A stretch of DNA of 64,000 nt from Roseiconus nitratireducens (GTDB lineage Bacteria; Planctomycetota; Planctomycetia; Pirellulales; Pirellulaceae), in assembly GCF_008629675.1 (NCBI RefSeq), contig NZ_VWOX01000013.1, positions 153,475 through 217,474 on the forward strand. The letters are read 5' to 3'. Positions 35,118-44,460 of the stretch are shown piece by piece. Every line of letters starts with the position of its first letter. Position 1 is the first letter of the stretch. The notes under the pieces are model-generated. The model ran no database searches. It worked only from the letters and a program-made list of their open reading frames with translations, and was not told the origin of the DNA. The translations under genes and the position numbers were made by a program.

Positions 35118-37931
35118 TCAGACGTCGTCGCTATCGCCGTCACTCGGTTCGCCGGAATCGGGGTTCTCCGATTCGGACGCTGCCGCTTCATTGATTCTGG
35201 CCGCGGCCTCGGCCGCATCGGCTGCGTCGGCCGCCGCCTCCGCTTCGGCCTCAGCATTCTCTTCGGGTGGAATTCGGACGGCGGCAATCAGGGTGTCGTC
35301 CGAATCAATGTTCATGATCCGCACCCCCTGCGTGTTGCGGCCGATGACACTGATGTCTTTGGCCGAAATCCGTTGCAGCTTTCCTTTGGCCGTCATCAGG
35401 AAGACTTCGTCCTGGTCATCGACCCGCGCGATGGCGATCACCTTGCCGTTGCGGGCACTGGTTTTGATGTCGCGCAATCCCTTTCCGCCGCGTCGTTGTG
35501 TCCGGTAACGGGCCGAAGAAGATCCGCCCTCGCTGTCGTCGTCGCCGTTCTCGCCATCGCCGGCGCTGGGACCAAAGTACGTGCGTTTCCCGTAGCCTTT
35601 TTCACAAACGGTCAGCAGGGTGGCGTCGGGTTCGGCGACGACCATGCCGACGACCGTGTCATCGTCCACCAGGCTGATACCTTTGACGCCGGAGGTGTTT
35701 CGACCCATCGGTCGGGCGTCGGATTCTTGGAACCGGATCGCCATTCCGCCGGCGGTGACCAGGACCACTTCGTCGCCCGGGCCGATGACGCTGGCCGAAA
35801 CCAGTTCGTCTTCATCACGCAGCTTGATCGCAATGATTCCGCCGCGTTTGGGGCGGCTGTATTGCTCCAAGGGAGTTTTCTTAACCAGGCCGCTGCGTGT
35901 GGCCATCACCACGTAGTAACCCTCCTGGTTGAAATCCCGGACGGCCAGACAGGAGGCAATCTTTTCATCCGGTTCCAGTGCCAGCAGGTTGACGATCGCT
36001 CGGCCCCGCGCGTCACGCGGCAGCTGCGGCAGGTCGTACACCTTTTGCCAACGCACCTTGCCGGTGGTGGTCAAGAACAACAGGTAGGCATGCGTGCTGG
36101 CAACAAACAGGTGCTCGATCGGGTCTTCACCGTCGGTCTTGGCGCCCTTGAGCCCCTTGCCGCCGCGACGCTGCAAATTGTAGACGCTGGCGGGGGTTCG
36201 TTTGATGTAGCCTTCGTGGCTGATCGAGACCACCATGGTTTCTTCGGTGATCAGATCTTCCAGATCGATGTTGCCGAGTTCTTCATTGCTGATCTGGGTG
36301 CGTCGCGCGTCGCCGAATCGACGCTTCATCTCCTCGAGGTCGTCTTTGATGATCCCATAGACCCGGGCCTGGCTGCCCAGGATGTCCAGGTAGTCGGTGA
36401 TCTCTTCGAGCAACTGTTTGTGCTCTTCGCTCAGCTTTTCCTGTTCCAGATTGACCAGCTGGCCCAAACGCATCTTCAGGATTTCGTCGGTCTGGACACT
36501 GGTCAGTGTGTAGGTGTCACTCTCGCCACGTTCGATCTGGAACTGTCGAAAGCCTTCGTCTCCCAGGGCACGCTGCATCATCGATGCGGGGCATTGAATG
36601 CCCATCAACCGCTCCTTGGCTTCGGGCTGCGTGCGGCTGGTGCGAATCGTTTGGATGATTTCGTCGATATTGGCCAACGCCAACAGCAGGCCTTCGACCG
36701 TGTGTTTTCGGCGGCGGGCTTTGGCCAGCAAAAACTGAGTCCGTCGGCGGATCACCGTGACGCGGTGCCGGATGAACTCCGTCAGCATCTCCTTCAGCGT
36801 CAATTCGCGCGGTTTGCCGTCCACCAGCGCCAGGAAGATCAGCGAGAAGGTGTCCTGCAGCGGCGAAAACTGGTACAGCTGGTTCAGGATGACGTCGGGG
36901 TCTTCGTTGCGTTTGAGTTCGATCACCAAACGCACGGGCTCTTTCAAGTCCGATTCGTCGCGAATGCCCGAGATCCCTTTGATCCGATCGGAATTGACCA
37001 AGGCCGCGATTTTCTCAACCACGCGATCGCGGTACTGCTGGTAGGGAATTTCCGAGACGATGATGCGGTGGCGATTCCCCTTCATCTCTTCGACGCGGAC
37101 CTTTGCCCGCACCACGATGGTGCTGCGACCGGTCTTGTAGCCGCGTCGGATGCCGGCCCGACCGCAGATGATGCCGCCGGTCGGGAAGTCGGGCCCCGGA
37201 ACGATTTCGCACAGTTCGTCGATGGAGGTTTCCGGGTGATCGATCAACCGGATCACCGCATCGCAGATTTCCGTCGGGTTGTGCGGTGGGATGCTTGTTG
37301 CCATCCCCACGGCAATGCCGCCCGACCCGTTGATCAACAGGTTCGGAAAACGGCTCGGCAACACGGTCGGTTCATTCCGCGCTTCATCATAGGTCGGGAT
37401 GAAGTCGACGGTGTCCAGCTTCAGATCGTCCAGCATCGCCGAAGCGACGGCCGACAATCGGGCTTCGGTGTACCGCATGGCCGCCGGGGGAAGGCCGGCG
37501 ATGGAACCGAAGTTCCCCTGCTTGTCGATCAACAGGCACCGCATGTTCCATTCTTGGGCCATGCGGACCAGCGTCGGGTAGATCACCGACTCGCCGTGCG
37601 GGTGGTAGTTACCGGAGGTGTCACCGGAGATTTTGGCGCATTTGACACGCTTGCTGGCCGGGCCCAGGTTCAGGTCATTCATCGCGACCAGGATCCGCCG
37701 CTGGCTGGGCTTCAAGCCGTCGCGGACATCCGGCAGGGCGCGGCTGACAATCACGCTCATCGCGTAGGTCAGGTAGCTTTCCCGGAGCTCGTCTTCGATC
37801 GGCAGATCGATCATCCGGAGTGCCCCTTCACCCCCGCCATTGCCGCCGCCCTCACCCTCGCCTTGCGGTTCCGGGAGGTCGCCCGGCGAGTTGTCTTCGT
37901 CCTGGCCGTTTTCGTTGTTCTCGTCTGCCAA
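35118..37931 (-). CDS. gyrA: DNA gyrase subunit A
   Basis: 937 residues. The catalytic Tyr154 sits in AAMRYTEARLS, preceded by GDTSGNYHPHGESVIYPTL, the quinolone-resistance region. The C-terminal pinwheel holds the GyrA-box QRRGGKG, seen twice (QRRGGKGLKGAKTDGED and TQRRGGKGLRDIKTS), which marks gyrase rather than topoisomerase IV. Unusual are a ~40-residue acidic, Gly-rich N-terminal extension before MIDLPIEDELR and a ~50-residue Ala/Glu-rich acidic tail. Introduces negative supercoils with GyrB, which is not in the window. Confidence 0.96.
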   Translation of the reverse strand: MADENNENGQDEDNSPGDLPEPQGEGEGGGNGGGEGALRMIDLPIEDELRESYLTYAMSVIVSRALPDVRDGLKPSQRRILVAMNDLNLGPASKRVKCAKISGDTSGNYHPHGESVIYPTLVRMAQEWNMRCLLIDKQGNFGSIAGLPPAAMRYTEARLSAVASAMLDDLKLDTVDFIPTYDEARNEPTVLPSRFPNLLINGSGGIAVGMATSIPPHNPTEICDAVIRLIDHPETSIDELCEIVPGPDFPTGGIICGRAGIRRGYKTGRSTIVVRAKVRVEEMKGNRHRIIVSEIPYQQYRDRVVEKIAALVNSDRIKGISGIRDESDLKEPVRLVIELKRNEDPDVILNQLYQFSPLQDTFSLIFLALVDGKPRELTLKEMLTEFIRHRVTVIRRRTQFLLAKARRRKHTVEGLLLALANIDEIIQTIRTSRTQPEAKERLMGIQCPASMMQRALGDEGFRQFQIERGESDTYTLTSVQTDEILKMRLGQLVNLEQEKLSEEHKQLLEEITDYLDILGSQARVYGIIKDDLEEMKRRFGDARRTQISNEELGNIDLEDLITEETMVVSISHEGYIKRTPASVYNLQRRGGKGLKGAKTDGEDPIEHLFVASTHAYLLFLTTTGKVRWQKVYDLPQLPRDARGRAIVNLLALEPDEKIASCLAVRDFNQEGYYVVMATRSGLVKKTPLEQYSRPKRGGIIAIKLRDEDELVSASVIGPGDEVVLVTAGGMAIRFQESDARPMGRNTSGVKGISLVDDDTVVGMVVAEPDATLLTVCEKGYGKRTYFGPSAGDGENGDDDSEGGSSSARYRTQRRGGKGLRDIKTSARNGKVIAIARVDDQDEVFLMTAKGKLQRISAKDISVIGRNTQGVRIMNIDSDDTLIAAVRIPPEENAEAEAEAAADAADAAEAAARINEAAASESENPDSGEPSDGDSDDV

Positions 37932-38212
37932 CGTGGTGTCCTAGCGTGGAGGGGAAAAGGCGGAAAAAAGCCGGTTTTTTGCGGCATTCGGCAGCCGCAA
38001 AGGATACCAGTTTCACGCCCAATCCACAACGAGCCCCCGCCCGCGTCCGGGCACCCCGGAAGGGCAAAGAACGGGGACATCGGGGGCTAACGGATCACTC
38101 TGGAGATCCGCGTCGCCGGCCTCCGACCGATGGCGGAAAACCACGCTCTGGTGAGCGTGGCGACAAGTTTCCAGACAGAGCCCAACGCCAGGCCGGCTCC
38201 TGACGGTGTGGC

Positions 38213-39511
38213 CTACAGGCTGCGGATTGACAATCCGCGAAACTGCACGGGGTCGCCGTGTCCGGCGAATCCGAAATGGCCTTCGGCGCGGTCCTTGCCC
38301 GGGTGCGGGCTGTCGGCCATGAAGTCGGTGACCTCCGACAAGTCGGTTTCCAGGATCACGGTGCCGTTCAACTCCACCGTGATTCGGCTGCCGTCGACGG
38401 TCACTTGTTGAAAGTTCCACTGTCCGACATCACGCAGGTACCCGCGCGTCGCCGCGGCCATTCCGTACGCGGAACCGTGGAACTGTCGAGGATCCAGGTT
38501 CTGGTACTTTTCGGCCGTGTTGTCCAGCACCTGCAGTTCGCACATCGCGGCGTAGGCGGGGTTGCCTTTCAGCGGCGACCGGATTGCCAAGCCGTTGTTG
38601 CCGCCGGGCGGCAGACGGAATTCCAAGCGGACGACGAAGTTGCCATATTCCTTCTCGGTCAACAGGTTGCCGCCGGTGCCTTTCTTGCAGCGGATGGCTC
38701 CGTCGACGACTTCATAGCTGTCGGTGGCTCCGGTCCAGCCGGCCAGGCTCTTGCCGTCAAAAATGGACTCGAACCCGTCGGCCTGGTGCGATGCCAGGAT
38801 GTCATTTGCTTCGTCGACAGTCAGTTCACGCAGTTCGATGTTCCGCCAGCGGATCTCTCCGCCATGGGTCTGCAATTCGATCGGGCCTTCGACGAACAGC
38901 GGCGTGTCACGGTCCCAGTAGTTCTCCATGATCGCGTGGTCGACGACCTGCTTGCCGTTCAGCCAAACGGAGGTTCGGGCACCGACTTGCTGAATTCGAA
39001 CGTCGTTCCACTCGCCAAAGGGCTTGTCGGCAAGCACCAGCGGATCCTTGCCCGGCGCTCCCGCACTGTTGTTCCACAGTCCGCCGCTGCCCTTGTCGGC
39101 ACCGATGTCAAACTTATTGGGGTCGGTCGAATCCCAGATCTGAACCTGCGGGTTTCCTTTCAGGTAGATCCCGCTGTCGGCACGGGCAACCGTCTTGTAC
39201 TGGAGCTTCAGTTCGTAATCCCGGTAATCATTGTCGGTGACCAGGTAAGCGCCCTTGCCGTCGTTGACCAGTTCGCCGTTTTCAACGCTCCAATGCTGCT
39301 CGGCATCGGATTGCCACTGGGCCATTTTTTCCTTGCGCTCTTCCGCTGACATTTCTGCCAGTTTGATCGGACTGAAGTGCGGGCGACCGTGCCAGCCCTC
39401 CAGGTTCTTGCCGTTGAAGATCGGCTGAAAGGTGGACGGTGAGTCTGCCGATGCGCCGCATGGCAGCAGCGTGGCGAGAGCGAGAGCGAAGGCGGGAAAG
39501 GTTTTGTTCAT
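38213..39511 (-). CDS. Exported protein with two DUF1080 (3-keto-disaccharide hydrolase-like) domains
   Basis: The signal peptide MNKTFPAFALALATLLPCGA is followed by two DUF1080 jelly-roll domains. The first starts FQPIFNGKNLEGWHG and has YELKLQYKTVARADSGIYLKG; the second starts FESIFDGKSLAGWTG and has FVVRLEFRLPPGGNNGLAIR. The family belongs to the concanavalin-like fold and includes 3-keto-glucoside hydrolases; it is very common in planctomycetes. The start at 39511 is chosen because the signal peptide begins there; the longer frame from 39589 has none. Confidence 0.9.
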   Translation of the reverse strand: MNKTFPAFALALATLLPCGASADSPSTFQPIFNGKNLEGWHGRPHFSPIKLAEMSAEERKEKMAQWQSDAEQHWSVENGELVNDGKGAYLVTDNDYRDYELKLQYKTVARADSGIYLKGNPQVQIWDSTDPNKFDIGADKGSGGLWNNSAGAPGKDPLVLADKPFGEWNDVRIQQVGARTSVWLNGKQVVDHAIMENYWDRDTPLFVEGPIELQTHGGEIRWRNIELRELTVDEANDILASHQADGFESIFDGKSLAGWTGATDSYEVVDGAIRCKKGTGGNLLTEKEYGNFVVRLEFRLPPGGNNGLAIRSPLKGNPAYAAMCELQVLDNTAEKYQNLDPRQFHGSAYGMAAATRGYLRDVGQWNFQQVTVDGSRITVELNGTVILETDLSEVTDFMADSPHPGKDRAEGHFGFAGHGDPVQFRGLSIRSL

Positions 39512-39660
39512 CGCGGCAATGTTGTCGTCGAGGTGGGAGAGTGGTGGGGCAATCATCGGCCGCCCGCGTCGGGACGGACTGACGTCCACGTCGGGGAGGA
39601 CCGTGCGAACATGATAGCCTAGATTGATCCGCCGATTAGGCTCAGTCTGAAAAGTGAGCC

Positions 39661-39741
39661 GCGAAGCGCCAGCCGCGGGTCTTCTCGCCTCAACCGGCGG
39701 CTAGCGGCTGCCGCTCTTTGATTGAAGGTGGCGCTGGCCAA
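39661..39741 (-). repeat. Dispersed repeat, truncated reverse copy
   Basis: Reverse-complement copy of the repeat at 31416-31553: GCCGCGGGTCTTCTCGCCTC ... CGGCGGCTAGCG ... TTTGATTGAAGGTGGCGCTG. It lacks the internal CATTGCACTGCAAATC segment. It ends right at the stop codon of the ABC permease gene. Confidence 0.8.
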
Positions 39742-42255
39742 CTAGAAGTCACGGCTGGAAAAATACATGCAGGACAGCGTCAGCATGACCACCAGAAACA
39801 CGCTGCAGCTGAGCACCGGCCGGGCGATTTTTAGTCGAATCACCTCCTGTTGATCGGCGTCCGCTTGGCCCAGGACGAAAGACGACTTTCCGCTGACCAA
39901 CGCGGAAACCGTGTCGCTGAGTTCCCCCGTTTGGGGCGTCAACATCCGCAGCGGCGTGATCAGGTAGCGATCGACGCTTCGCCAACTGGTCAAGGTCGGG
40001 CGAATGGTACGTACCACCTTGGTCGCAACCGTTCCGCCCGAGTTGCCCGAGTCGACTGTGACAAAGTCGACCTGGTCGATGTGATGGGCGATGACCAGCT
40101 GACCGGTTTGTTCCTGGAAGTCGATTGCCGCGACGTCACTCCACGGCAGCGTCTGGTACTTCAACGTGTCACCGTCACACCAGCCGACGTGGCAGCGACC
40201 GTCGATCGTCAGCATGGCAAATTGACCGGTTGATCCGAGGGCGGTCATCGACAACACCTGTTGTGATTCGGGCGGTTCCGCCTCAGCGACGGTCTCCAAT
40301 CCTGACAGCTCGATCCATCGAACCGGTTGGTCTTCGCGAGCGACCAACACGACCTGGTCCGACGCCGCCAAAACCGCTTGACGCGAATCGTCGCCCGGCA
40401 ACATCACATCGGCGACGACGCGACCCCCGTCCGCAAAGCTTGAACGGACAACCGTTGCCGAGTCCAGATCGCCATCGCCGGCGGCGGCTTGACCAAAGCT
40501 GATGTGAGCCAGTCGTCCGCGTGTGTAAATGACCAAGGAACTTCTTCCGGGAACCGTGGTGACCCGCACCGGTTCGGTCAGGGTGACTTGCTTGGGAAGG
40601 ATCGGTTGAAAATCTTCGGTCGGACCGCCCTGCATCCGGAGCAGGTCGGAAATCCAAGCGGTCACGCCGATCGACGAAGAAGCAGCGTCACCCGCCGGCT
40701 GTTCTTCCCCGGCGGACGCGCGATCGGCATCGGTCGAAGCATCGACGCTGGAATCACTGTCCTGCGATTCTTTGTCTTCGGAATCACTGTCTTCAGAGTC
40801 ACTGTCTTCAGAGTCACTGGCGAAATCGATCGCGTCCCGTGCGGCTTTGATCGGAGTGGCCATCAATCCGGTGTTGTTCAGGGCCACCAAGCGATCATCG
40901 ATTTTGAACAGGCGTCGTGTTCCGATCGGAAGCCGCAAGCTGGGCTTCGGCTCCCAATCATTGGCAACGTCCAAAACCAGCAAGTCCAACGATCCGCTGC
41001 CGTAAAGATTGAATCGACCGTTGCGGATGCGTGCCGATGCGATCGCCCCGTCGGCGATTTGAATCGGCGGAACAATCAAGTCGCGACGATGGCCTTCCGT
41101 TTCAAGCAGCTCCCGCCACCTGTTGGTCGCGGGGTCGTAGCGTTTCAATCCGCCGCCCTGGGTCGAGATCACGACTTGGTCATCACTGAAAGCCAACTGG
41201 CTGACGCGATCGGGTCCCCGCACCAGGGTGTCAAAGTAGCCTCCGATGAATCCGATCACCATCACAAAGGCGCCGAACATGCACGTGATGCCGATCGACA
41301 GGATCGCCGAACGCCACCGCAACCCGGCAAACATCGAAACACTGAAAAACACGGCGAACAGAAACACCGCGACCGGAATGCACCACAGAATGCGCGCGTT
41401 CCATATGTCCAATCGAAAGCCGGCGATCAGCCACAGACCGATCACTAGTTGGCACACGCACAAAAACACAAACGCGCATCCCCCCAAGAACTTCGACAGC
41501 AGCAACAACGTCCGCGATATCGGTTTGCTGAGCAGCAGGTGCAGTGATCCGGGCTGAAGCATTTCGGGAACAATCGACGCGGTCACCAGGATGCCCAGAA
41601 AGATTAACGCGAAACCCAACAACCAGTTCATCAACACGGGAACGACGATCTGGTTGACCAGCGCCACGAACTGGTCCTTGCCGATCGAGAACACAGCGGG
41701 AAAGTCAAACCCGGCGTAGGAGAGCGTGATCGATCGTGCCGCTTGGGCTGCAAAGACGCCCGGCAACGCCGCTTCAATTCGCAGCCGCGCACGACGTCGA
41801 CGCTGCGACGTTGAGATCTGGTCTTCGGGCAGCTCATCCAATTCCCGCAGCTCTCTCAAGCGGACCGTCGACCTCCAGGCATCCGGGTCGTACCAGGATT
41901 CGTCGTCCATCGCTTCGTTGAGCGAATCGGCCAACGCACTCTTGTCGATTCGGACGTCGTCACCTTCGGCGACTTGACGCAGTTGTCGTTTGATCTCCGC
42001 GGGGAAGGTTCTCGCGATCCGGCCCAAGGCCGTGTCGGCCTCTTTGGGGTCGACCAATCCGCGGGCCAGCATCGCCTTGAGCTGCGTCCCGTTGTCCAGG
42101 TCGAACCAACGAAACGTCGTCGTGTAATCCTCGTGGTAACCGATCGGGGCCAGGGCGGCCAAAAAGAGCCAGATCGCCAAAAAGGCGATCCATAGAATTC
42201 GCGAAGCCAATGCGGAGTGAAAGGAATCGGCGATCACCGCCAGATACGGTCTCAT
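39742..42255 (-). CDS. ABC-2-type transporter permease with a propeller-like extracytoplasmic region
   Basis: 837 residues. Helices: an N-terminal one (RILWIAFLAIWLFLAALAPI), then after a charged ~170-residue stretch a cluster (MNWLLGFALIFLGILVTASI, FLGGCAFVFLCVCQLVIGLW, LWCIPVAVFLFAVFFSVSMF, ILSIGITCMFGAFVMVIGFI), and a last helix near the C-terminus (LSCSVFLVVMLTLSCMYF). Between the cluster and the last helix lie ~420 residues that read like a WD/PQQ-type beta-propeller, interrupted by an acidic (SDSED)-rich stretch. Its start overlaps the end of the ATPase gene by 4 bp (ATGA), so the two form one exporter. The cargo is unknown. Confidence 0.8.
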   Translation of the reverse strand: MRPYLAVIADSFHSALASRILWIAFLAIWLFLAALAPIGYHEDYTTTFRWFDLDNGTQLKAMLARGLVDPKEADTALGRIARTFPAEIKRQLRQVAEGDDVRIDKSALADSLNEAMDDESWYDPDAWRSTVRLRELRELDELPEDQISTSQRRRRARLRIEAALPGVFAAQAARSITLSYAGFDFPAVFSIGKDQFVALVNQIVVPVLMNWLLGFALIFLGILVTASIVPEMLQPGSLHLLLSKPISRTLLLLSKFLGGCAFVFLCVCQLVIGLWLIAGFRLDIWNARILWCIPVAVFLFAVFFSVSMFAGLRWRSAILSIGITCMFGAFVMVIGFIGGYFDTLVRGPDRVSQLAFSDDQVVISTQGGGLKRYDPATNRWRELLETEGHRRDLIVPPIQIADGAIASARIRNGRFNLYGSGSLDLLVLDVANDWEPKPSLRLPIGTRRLFKIDDRLVALNNTGLMATPIKAARDAIDFASDSEDSDSEDSDSEDKESQDSDSSVDASTDADRASAGEEQPAGDAASSSIGVTAWISDLLRMQGGPTEDFQPILPKQVTLTEPVRVTTVPGRSSLVIYTRGRLAHISFGQAAAGDGDLDSATVVRSSFADGGRVVADVMLPGDDSRQAVLAASDQVVLVAREDQPVRWIELSGLETVAEAEPPESQQVLSMTALGSTGQFAMLTIDGRCHVGWCDGDTLKYQTLPWSDVAAIDFQEQTGQLVIAHHIDQVDFVTVDSGNSGGTVATKVVRTIRPTLTSWRSVDRYLITPLRMLTPQTGELSDTVSALVSGKSSFVLGQADADQQEVIRLKIARPVLSCSVFLVVMLTLSCMYFSSRDF

Positions 42256-43283
42256 GAAACAAGCCCCTTGCTGTCGCCGACCAGCCGAATGAACGTCTCT
42301 TCCAACGTTTCGCGATGAACCTGCAGCCGCGAGATCGAATGATTGGCTTGCCGCAGTTGATCGACAATCCAATTGATTTCGTTCTGGTCGGCGGCGGGGA
42401 TCGTCAGTTGGAACGCCGCGCCGAGCCGTTTGCTGTGAATCGTGTCCGACTTTTCCGCGCCGAAGACTTCGGACCAGGAGGGTTCCGAGGCGGGGCTGCC
42501 GGGGGCGGAGTCGCGGTCATCGACCGTTTTGGCGATGGGGATTTCGACCACCACGCGAGGGTCCTCGCCGTGCGCCAATTCGCCGATCGGTCCGATCGCG
42601 CGGATCTGACCTTCGGCCAGGATCGCCACCCGCGTGCAAACCATTTCGACTTCCTGCAGGATGTGACTGTTCAGGAAAATCGTTTTGCCGGCATCACGCA
42701 ACTGTTCAATCACCTTCCGCACTTCGTTGCGTCCGACCGGATCCAAGCCGTCGGTCGGTTCGTCCAAGACCAGCAGGTCCGGGTCGTGCATCAGTGCTTG
42801 AGCCAATCCCAGTCGTTGGTACATGCCTTTGCTGAACCGCCGCACCGATTCACGGTCTCGGCCCAGCAGGCCAACCAACCGCAGCAATTCTTCGCTGCGC
42901 GCCCGAATCTGGGAGCCATTCATGCGGCTCATGCGGCCGTAGTAACGCAGGGCCGAACGCGCCGTGTGGTGTCGATCCACACGCAACGATTCGGGCAGGT
43001 ACCCGACGCGCGTGCGTGCCGCCACGCTGCCGATCGGCTGGCCGAACAAGGACGCAGAGCCCCCGGACGGTTTGACGACGCCCAGCAGCATTTTGATCAG
43101 CGTCGTTTTCCCCGCTCCGTTGGGGCCCAGCAGCCCGAAGACTTCCCCGGCGCGGGCTTGCAGCGACACGCCCCGGACCGCTTCGACCGTTCGCCGTCCG
43201 GATAAGGAAAGGCTACGGTAGGTTTTGCGCAGCTGATCGACATCGACGATGGGAGACGGCACGGCGTGTGGCGAAGTCCGCAA
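42252..43283 (-). CDS. ABC transporter ATP-binding protein
   Basis: 343 residues: Walker A GPNGAGKTT at ~53-61, signature-like RFSKGMYQRLGLAQAL, Walker B LLVLDEPTDGLDPVGR, and the H-loop in FLNSHILQEVE. The arrangement fits the ABC-2 exporter ATPases (for example the NosF/YhaQ-like group). The C-terminal ~110 residues are an accessory region. Pairs with the downstream permease (4-bp overlap). Confidence 0.92.
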   Translation of the reverse strand: MRTSPHAVPSPIVDVDQLRKTYRSLSLSGRRTVEAVRGVSLQARAGEVFGLLGPNGAGKTTLIKMLLGVVKPSGGSASLFGQPIGSVAARTRVGYLPESLRVDRHHTARSALRYYGRMSRMNGSQIRARSEELLRLVGLLGRDRESVRRFSKGMYQRLGLAQALMHDPDLLVLDEPTDGLDPVGRNEVRKVIEQLRDAGKTIFLNSHILQEVEMVCTRVAILAEGQIRAIGPIGELAHGEDPRVVVEIPIAKTVDDRDSAPGSPASEPSWSEVFGAEKSDTIHSKRLGAAFQLTIPAADQNEINWIVDQLRQANHSISRLQVHRETLEETFIRLVGDSKGLVS

Positions 43284-43599
43284 TGAATTGGGAGGGGACG
43301 GGCACGCTCAGCATAGCAAGTGGCGCCCGCGCAGTCGGTCCCCAAGGCGCCCTTCCGCCGCGCGGCAGATTGACCGGGCATCAGGCGTGACGCCCAAAGA
43401 AATCCGCAGGCAGCACGAGTCTCGCCGAGGCGGATCGGAGGGGAACGACGCGGTAGCCCCGTCCGACGGTCGGAGTCACGTGCAGAGTTGAGTGGCGCGA
43501 AAACAACCTGCGCCCTCCAGCTTTGGAGGTCGTACAGCTTTCCGAGCCAGAGAAGGCGACCCTTCCGGAGGAAGGGTGAAAGAACACGGCAACCGGCTG
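43284..43599. other. Intergenic region, nothing recognised
   Basis: Lies upstream of the ABC ATPase gene and downstream of the small membrane-anchored protein on the same strand. It presumably holds the exporter promoter. No credible ORF, repeat or terminator was seen. Confidence 0.35.
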
Positions 43600-44046
43600 C
43601 TAGGCGATCAGCGAACGGATCACCAGGTAAGCCAGCCAGACGGCCGATACGGCCACCATGCCACCGGCCAGCCAGCGGTGTGCCGGATGCCGCCAATCGG
43701 GCTTCTGCACTTCTCGCTCGTAGAGGCTGCGGAAACGCTCCCGTTGGTGGTCAGACGGAAAGACGCCGTCTTCGACCAACTCGTTCAGACCGTATTGTGT
43801 CGAATACTCCACCACGCCGTAGACCGGGTGGCGGCGATCCAGCTCGTCGACGCCGACGCCTTCGAAGTACCACAGTTGGTTGCCGAAGTCGGTCTCGGTT
43901 TCCAGTCGGTGGTCGACGCAGCGGATTTGAACGATTTCGCTTTGCTGAGGGCAAAATCGGGCGCGTATCATGGCTCGGTTGCAATCCGAGCGGACCTGGC
44001 GGATGGTCGCTTCGGAAAACCGTTGTGGCTGTGTGCGGGTGCTCAC
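43600..44046 (-). CDS. Small protein with C-terminal membrane helix, unknown function
   Basis: 148 residues from a GTG at 44046. That start is preceded by GGAGAAGGATC, a good ribosome binding site, so it is preferred over 44088. The soluble part contains RCVDHRLETETDFGNQLWYF and VYGVVEYSTQYGLNELVEDG; a single hydrophobic helix (LAGGMVAVSAVWLAYLVIRS) ends the protein. No domain recognised. It is divergent from the histidine kinase gene across a 414-bp gap. Confidence 0.65.
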   Translation of the reverse strand: MSTRTQPQRFSEATIRQVRSDCNRAMIRARFCPQQSEIVQIRCVDHRLETETDFGNQLWYFEGVGVDELDRRHPVYGVVEYSTQYGLNELVEDGVFPSDHQRERFRSLYEREVQKPDWRHPAHRWLAGGMVAVSAVWLAYLVIRSLIA

Positions 44047-44134
44047 GATCCTTCTCCAAAAAATCCGCCTAGTGGGAAACAATCTCACTTAAAACATTAT
44101 TGCCGGGAAACAGTTTTCCGTCATGCCCAGAATC

Positions 44135-44168
44135 GCCAAAAAATGTTTGACAAGCAAAATTTTTTGGC
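44135..44168. promoter_or_regulatory. Perfect 10-bp inverted repeat in a divergent intergenic region
   Basis: GCCAAAAAAT (44135-44144) and ATTTTTTGGC (44159-44168) are exact complements with a 14-bp spacer containing TTGACA. The site lies 89 bp upstream of the small membrane-anchored gene and ~290 bp upstream of the histidine kinase gene. It could be an operator for either. The rest of the 414-bp gap (44047-44460) holds no gene that I can support. Confidence 0.35.
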
Positions 44169-44460
44169 ATTCCGGATGATGGGATCGCGACAGCTTGCCA
44201 CGTCCACCTGCCTTACCCGGACTGCGTTTCGGAAGCAATCCGACCGACCGTCGAAGGTCACGAAGGCGTCACAAACAGACGCGTCGTCCAGGAACTTTCC
44301 CCGCCACCTTCCGCATCGGCTAATTTCAGGCGACAAAACATCAAATTCTGTGGGCTCGGGTGCCACGGCGCCGTGCAGCTGGTGTGGTTGTTCCCCCCGA
44401 AAGCGGGCTCCGCCGTAGTGGCCGTCAACCTGTCCGACCTGTTTAACCGCAAACGATTCC

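Noticed and set aside
35373..38090. 905-codon open frame on the plus strand opposite gyrA
   Set aside because: It is the antisense shadow of a GC-rich coding gene; its translation has no family features while the minus strand is unmistakable GyrA.
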